A stretch of DNA of 24,905 nt, taken from positions 1 through 24,905 of IMG/VR virus record IMGVR_UViG_3300007345_000258; one strand, written 5' to 3'. The position numbers were made by a program, and so were the translations under genes. Positions 22,129-24,905 of this stretch are shown piece by piece; within the stretch, counting starts at the first letter, position 1; each line of letters starts with the position of its first letter. The stretch is from a virus. The notes beneath the pieces were generated by a model. The model had not been told where the DNA came from. It saw only the letters and a program-made list of their open reading frames with translations, and made no database searches.

Positions 22129-22614
22129 ATGGAATTAACAGATTTAAGAATTACAAATAATTCGCCAAAAAATGAAAAGATTACACAACAAAATTTTAAA
22201 AGGCTTGAAGTCCTGGAAGTAGTGGAAGTAGTAGGTAGTGTAAACTATATAGAGAGAGCTCCAGGAACATTATTAGAGTCTGAATCAGGAAGTCAGTTTC
22301 TAATCAGTGGTTTTACTGGGGAAGCATTCTTGTTACCAGATAACCCTGCTACTAACACACAGTATGAATTTTTCATTACTAGTGGTCCAGGAATAGGACT
22401 TACTTCAGTTACTACTCAAGGAACATCTGAACTGATAGGGACAGTAATAACAGCAGCATCAGGAGTAGCTGGGGTGATAACAGGCTATACTGGGAGTGAT
22501 AATAAGACAGGTATCAACTTTTCAGGAGAGTCCCTAGGAGCACGTTTACTAGCGATATACAATGGTAATCATTGGATGATAACAGCAAATGGAGCAGGTA
22601 TAACATTAACCTAA
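22129..22614 (+). CDS. Short fibre protein
   Basis: A 161-residue protein. The N-terminus (ELTDLRITNNSPKNEKITQQ then NFKRLEVLEVVEVV) follows the same pattern as the other docking segments: a short beta stretch, a Lys-rich turn, then an 'NF--L--LE' helix that is likely trimeric coiled coil. A small beta body follows (SGSQFLISGFTGEAFLLPDN, FFITSGPGIGL), and the C-terminus LLAIYNGNHWMITANGAGIT is a common fibre end. The leader ATAAATAAAAAATTATGG resembles the leader of the fibre at 16979. It lies outside the main fibre block, after the phosphoesterase. It may be a head or tail fibrelet. Confidence 0.75.
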   Translation: MELTDLRITNNSPKNEKITQQNFKRLEVLEVVEVVGSVNYIERAPGTLLESESGSQFLISGFTGEAFLLPDNPATNTQYEFFITSGPGIGLTSVTTQGTSELIGTVITAASGVAGVITGYTGSDNKTGINFSGESLGARLLAIYNGNHWMITANGAGITLT

Positions 22615-22639
22615 TAGTGCTTAGTTAAATAAATTTTAC

Positions 22640-22647
22640 TATCTTTG
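22640..22647 (+). promoter_or_regulatory. Candidate -7 element (TATCTTTG) abutting the nuclease start
   Basis: TATCTTTG matches TAnnTTTG and ends four bases before the ATG at 22652, the same spacing as at 8004-8016. The upstream -33 region has no clear TTTG. A transcript from here would begin at or next to the start codon. Confidence 0.5.
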
Positions 22648-22651
22648 TAAG

Positions 22652-23368
22652 ATGGAGTCAGAACTAAACAAAATAATTAGCTTCTTTAAAGCATTGACTT
22701 TCAATGAAGCTAGACATATATATCATGTGGGAGACCATAGGGTTAAAGAATCAGTATCAAAAAAGCTGAAAGTTTTTGTGCCTAAAGCAGATTTTGAGGG
22801 GATAGCAATCTCTATTGATAAGAGAGACAAGCTGCCCCCTGGCACCACAGCTCATCTTTGGAAATTAAATTCTGATGTTGCATTAGCTATTGGAAACAGA
22901 GCTCACTATTTTGGTGAGCTATATGCGTTTAATAGGGACCTAATTCCACCAACAGGATACGAAGAAGCAGTTGTTAAGTTTTGGAATGACATCCCAAATC
23001 ACATTGTACCAGTTATAATGGAGCTAAAGATGTACCATAAAGAGTACATGTTTGCAGGAACAGGAGATATTCTCTTGTACAATATGCAAACAGGAAAGTA
23101 TATTATTGGTGACTACAAAACAAATAAGGATTTATACAAGAATTTTAATGGACAAAAATTAAAAGCTCCATTTGATAGTTTATTAGATATGCCTCTAAAC
23201 CACTACCAATTACAATTATCTTACTACCAACTTTTGTTTGAACAAACAGGTTTTGAAGTAGAGAGTAGAAAGGTTATCTGGCTAAAGCCAAGTGGAGAAT
23301 ATGAGATGTTTGATACAGAAGATTACACTGAAATTTTAAAAGAACATTTAAAACATTTAAAACAATAA
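22652..23368 (+). CDS. PD-(D/E)XK family nuclease (RecB/Cas4-like)
   Basis: A 238-residue nuclease. Landmarks in order: AHYFGEL (H85, E89), a Glu-containing helix MELKMY (E124), FAGTGDILLYN (G138, D139), then YIIGDYKTNKD with D154 and K156 forming the D-x-K active-site strand, and HYQLQLSYYQLLFEQTG containing the QxxxY motif (Q188, Y192). This is the order seen in RecB/Cas4-like PD-(D/E)XK enzymes, which cut or resect DNA with Mg2+. There are no iron-sulfur-type cysteine clusters. In a late region it may trim packaging ends or degrade host DNA; this is inference. It has its own candidate promoter and lies between two fibre-type genes. Confidence 0.8.
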   Translation: MESELNKIISFFKALTFNEARHIYHVGDHRVKESVSKKLKVFVPKADFEGIAISIDKRDKLPPGTTAHLWKLNSDVALAIGNRAHYFGELYAFNRDLIPPTGYEEAVVKFWNDIPNHIVPVIMELKMYHKEYMFAGTGDILLYNMQTGKYIIGDYKTNKDLYKNFNGQKLKAPFDSLLDMPLNHYQLQLSYYQLLFEQTGFEVESRKVIWLKPSGEYEMFDTEDYTEILKEHLKHLKQ

Positions 23369-23371
23369 AGT

Positions 23372-24664
23372 ATGAAATTAGATTGGTATATTACTAGGTT
23401 ACCTTGGCTCTGGTGGAAATTAAAAGGGATTATTGAATCTCCAACAATCTTATCACCAACCGAGAACAGGATTATAGTCACTCAGGCTAACAAAGACACT
23501 ATCTTAGGAGGAGTAATTGATTCTACTAAGGAATACTTTTTGGATGGGATTATTGATATGGGTTCAACCCAAATAACAGTTCCTCCAACTGGAATGACTA
23601 TATCAGGTCTGTCTTTTGACATTAGTGGTCTTACATCATCTGAAGACAATTATACGATGTTTATATCTGAGTCTATTGGTATAGGCAGTGGCAACTTGTT
23701 AGGTGCTGATTACTTTATATCAGTTTTAGGAGCAGGTTCTAAAGTGTACGAGTTATATGATGCTACGGGGTTTAATGCTTTTGAGTTCTCAAGAATCAAC
23801 TACATAGATTGTACTGATTTAGGAGACATATATGACTACAGACAAGGTTTAGAAGATGGTACAGGGAGATTTGGAGGTTCTCCTTCATTGACGCTACATG
23901 GCTTATGGAGAGGCGGTTATAGAATAACTACAAGTATTGTTAGAAGTTTAGCAGGAACAATGACTAAGCCATTATTCAAAGAAGGAACCTTATTCCAAAT
24001 GAATAGTAGATTCTTAACAGATATTAACTGTGACTTACCTACTTTAGCACCTTTCTGTGATTTTCAGACTATAAACTTTATAAACCCTTCTACAGTGCAA
24101 GTTAAAGGAGCTATAATAAGCAGAGACGGGGGATTTAATGCTGACGATACAAATATATTTCCAAATCTATTAGCAAGTGATTTACCTTGTGATTGGGATA
24201 ACAATATAGGTATTCCTAATACTTTCGTGGGTGGTGCTTTAAATAATGAAACAGAGGTTCAAACAGTAATAGTAACTCAAGGGGAAGCAGTAGACTTAAA
24301 CGGAACTTTTACAGCTGTAGACTTACAACACTTTGATAGTCCTGCTAATGGTAGACTGAGACATATAGGTATTAACCCAAGAGAATTTACAGTTAATTGG
24401 GATTTCTTAATAGACGGAAAAGACAATGATAATTATGAATTGTTTTTAATAAAGATAGATACCCAGGCTAATGTGACTGTAGAATATGCTCAAGTAAGAA
24501 CAGTTAACAACTTTCAAGGAGGTAGAGACGTAGGTATTTGGTCAGGTCAAACTTCTGTAATATTAAATCAAAACGACCTTATATTTTGGCAAATAGCAAA
24601 CTTGTTAGATAATGATAACTGTACTCTAGAGCAAGATTCAACTTGGTCTGTAAAAGAAAGATAA
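23372..24664 (+). CDS. Large fibre or spike-like virion protein
   Basis: A 430-residue protein that starts three bases after the nuclease. The N-terminus is Trp-rich (LDWYITRLPWLWWKLKGI) and unlike the docking segments of the other fibres, so it may attach at another place on the virion. Residues about 45-290 have the look of a right-handed beta-helix or beta-rich shaft (FLDGIIDMGSTQITVPPTGM, TISGLSFDISGLT, TINFINPSTVQVKGAIIS). The C-terminal ~130 residues suggest a C1q/TNF-like jelly roll (LRHIGINPREFTVNWDFLI then YELFLIKID), closing with DSTWSVKER, as in several phage fibre heads. No catalytic motif is evident. It directly precedes the neck protein gene. Confidence 0.75.
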   Translation: MKLDWYITRLPWLWWKLKGIIESPTILSPTENRIIVTQANKDTILGGVIDSTKEYFLDGIIDMGSTQITVPPTGMTISGLSFDISGLTSSEDNYTMFISESIGIGSGNLLGADYFISVLGAGSKVYELYDATGFNAFEFSRINYIDCTDLGDIYDYRQGLEDGTGRFGGSPSLTLHGLWRGGYRITTSIVRSLAGTMTKPLFKEGTLFQMNSRFLTDINCDLPTLAPFCDFQTINFINPSTVQVKGAIISRDGGFNADDTNIFPNLLASDLPCDWDNNIGIPNTFVGGALNNETEVQTVIVTQGEAVDLNGTFTAVDLQHFDSPANGRLRHIGINPREFTVNWDFLIDGKDNDNYELFLIKIDTQANVTVEYAQVRTVNNFQGGRDVGIWSGQTSVILNQNDLIFWQIANLLDNDNCTLEQDSTWSVKER

Positions 24665-24668
24665 AATT

Positions 24669-24905
24669 ATGAAGACAAAAGAAATAATACAACGGATTCA
24701 ATCTCTTTATTCTAAAGGGATAAAATCTGATGATTCGAGATTGTCATCAAGACACATTTATAATAAAGCCTTGACAACTAGGGCTTTTCTTATTGAACAG
24801 AAACTGGATAAAAGACAGCCTATTAGTCAGTCTGTATATCAAACTCTTGATTGTGTAGAGCTTATTCCTGCTCTACCTTATGAGTGTCCTTGCCTGCCTG
24901 AAGTA
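24669..24905 (+). CDS. Conserved neck/ring-type protein, cut by the window edge
   Basis: The first 79 codons of a gene that runs off the right edge; no stop is reached. The sequence KTKEIIQRIQSLYSKGIKSD, then DSRLSSRHIYNKALTTRAFL, and later YQTLDCVELIPALP with YECPCLPEV, is one I recognise as the N-terminus of a protein conserved among crAss-like and related Bacteroidota phages, where it lies in the neck and tail gene block. The 'CVEL ... ECPC' cysteines (C62, C73, C75) are part of that conservation. It starts four bases after the preceding stop. It is probably a ring or stabilisation protein under the portal; the role is inferred from context. Confidence 0.8.
   Translation, partial: MKTKEIIQRIQSLYSKGIKSDDSRLSSRHIYNKALTTRAFLIEQKLDKRQPISQSVYQTLDCVELIPALPYECPCLPEV

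Overview
The window looks like the late (virion, packaging and lysis) region of an AT-rich double-stranded DNA tailed phage that infects Bacteroidota. Its gene content is most like crAss-like phages (Crassvirales) or a closely allied flavophage lineage. The evidence is: (i) a run of TerL, portal, acidic scaffold-like protein and major capsid protein whose sequences I recognise as crAss-like in style; (ii) the start of the conserved neck/ring-type protein at the right edge (SSRHIYNK ... CVEL ... ECPCLPE); and (iii) promoters of the Bacteroidota type (TAnnTTTG, once with TTTG 19 bp upstream) at several gene boundaries. These family assignments come from reading motifs; no database search was run. 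Every supported gene is on the + strand, genes are tightly packed (many ATGA or TAATG overlaps), and there is no gene-free stretch over 300 bases. I see no tRNA, CRISPR array, insertion sequence or integrase.

Layout. 36-3338: small pre-packaging genes: an N-terminally anchored membrane protein; then, behind a consensus promoter, a winged-helix-like protein, an unknown, a dwarf HU/IHF-like protein, a Cys-rich zinc-ribbon-like protein, a possible 37-aa ORF, an L,D-transpeptidase-like putative cell-wall enzyme, two unknowns, and a 22-aa hydrophobic micro-ORF that exactly fills the gap before TerL. 3339-12716: packaging and head genes: TerL, portal (with a C-terminal EF-hand-like loop), scaffold-like protein (with its own promoter), major capsid protein and two further probable virion proteins. 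12736-14421: a probable connector protein and two small Cys-containing proteins.

14422-19528: four consecutive fibre genes that begin with related short docking segments followed by unlike distal parts. Two of them share an almost identical 5' leader plus N-terminal coding segment (16291-16452 and 16950-17107). The fourth contains about 14 tandem 10-12-residue repeats with a glutamine in each. 19530-20147: a PAPS-type sulfotransferase inside the fibre/lysis region. 20202-20768: a holin-like membrane protein behind a promoter flanked by two inverted repeats. 20783-22102: a calcineurin-like metallophosphoesterase. 22129-22614: a fifth, short fibre protein. 22652-23368: a PD-(D/E)XK nuclease, again with its own promoter. 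23372-24664: a large fibre/spike-like protein. 24669 to the edge: the truncated neck protein.

How the genes fit together: TerL and portal package DNA into a capsid assembled from scaffold and MCP; the connector genes close the head; the fibre set builds an adsorption apparatus with several interchangeable distal domains; holin and the transpeptidase-like enzyme probably act in lysis. The sulfotransferase and phosphoesterase are the least expected genes. The most interesting points are the fibre cassette with its duplicated leader and docking segment, the Gln-ladder repeat, the sulfotransferase, and promoters whose -7 element ends 4 bases before an ATG, which predicts leaderless mRNAs.
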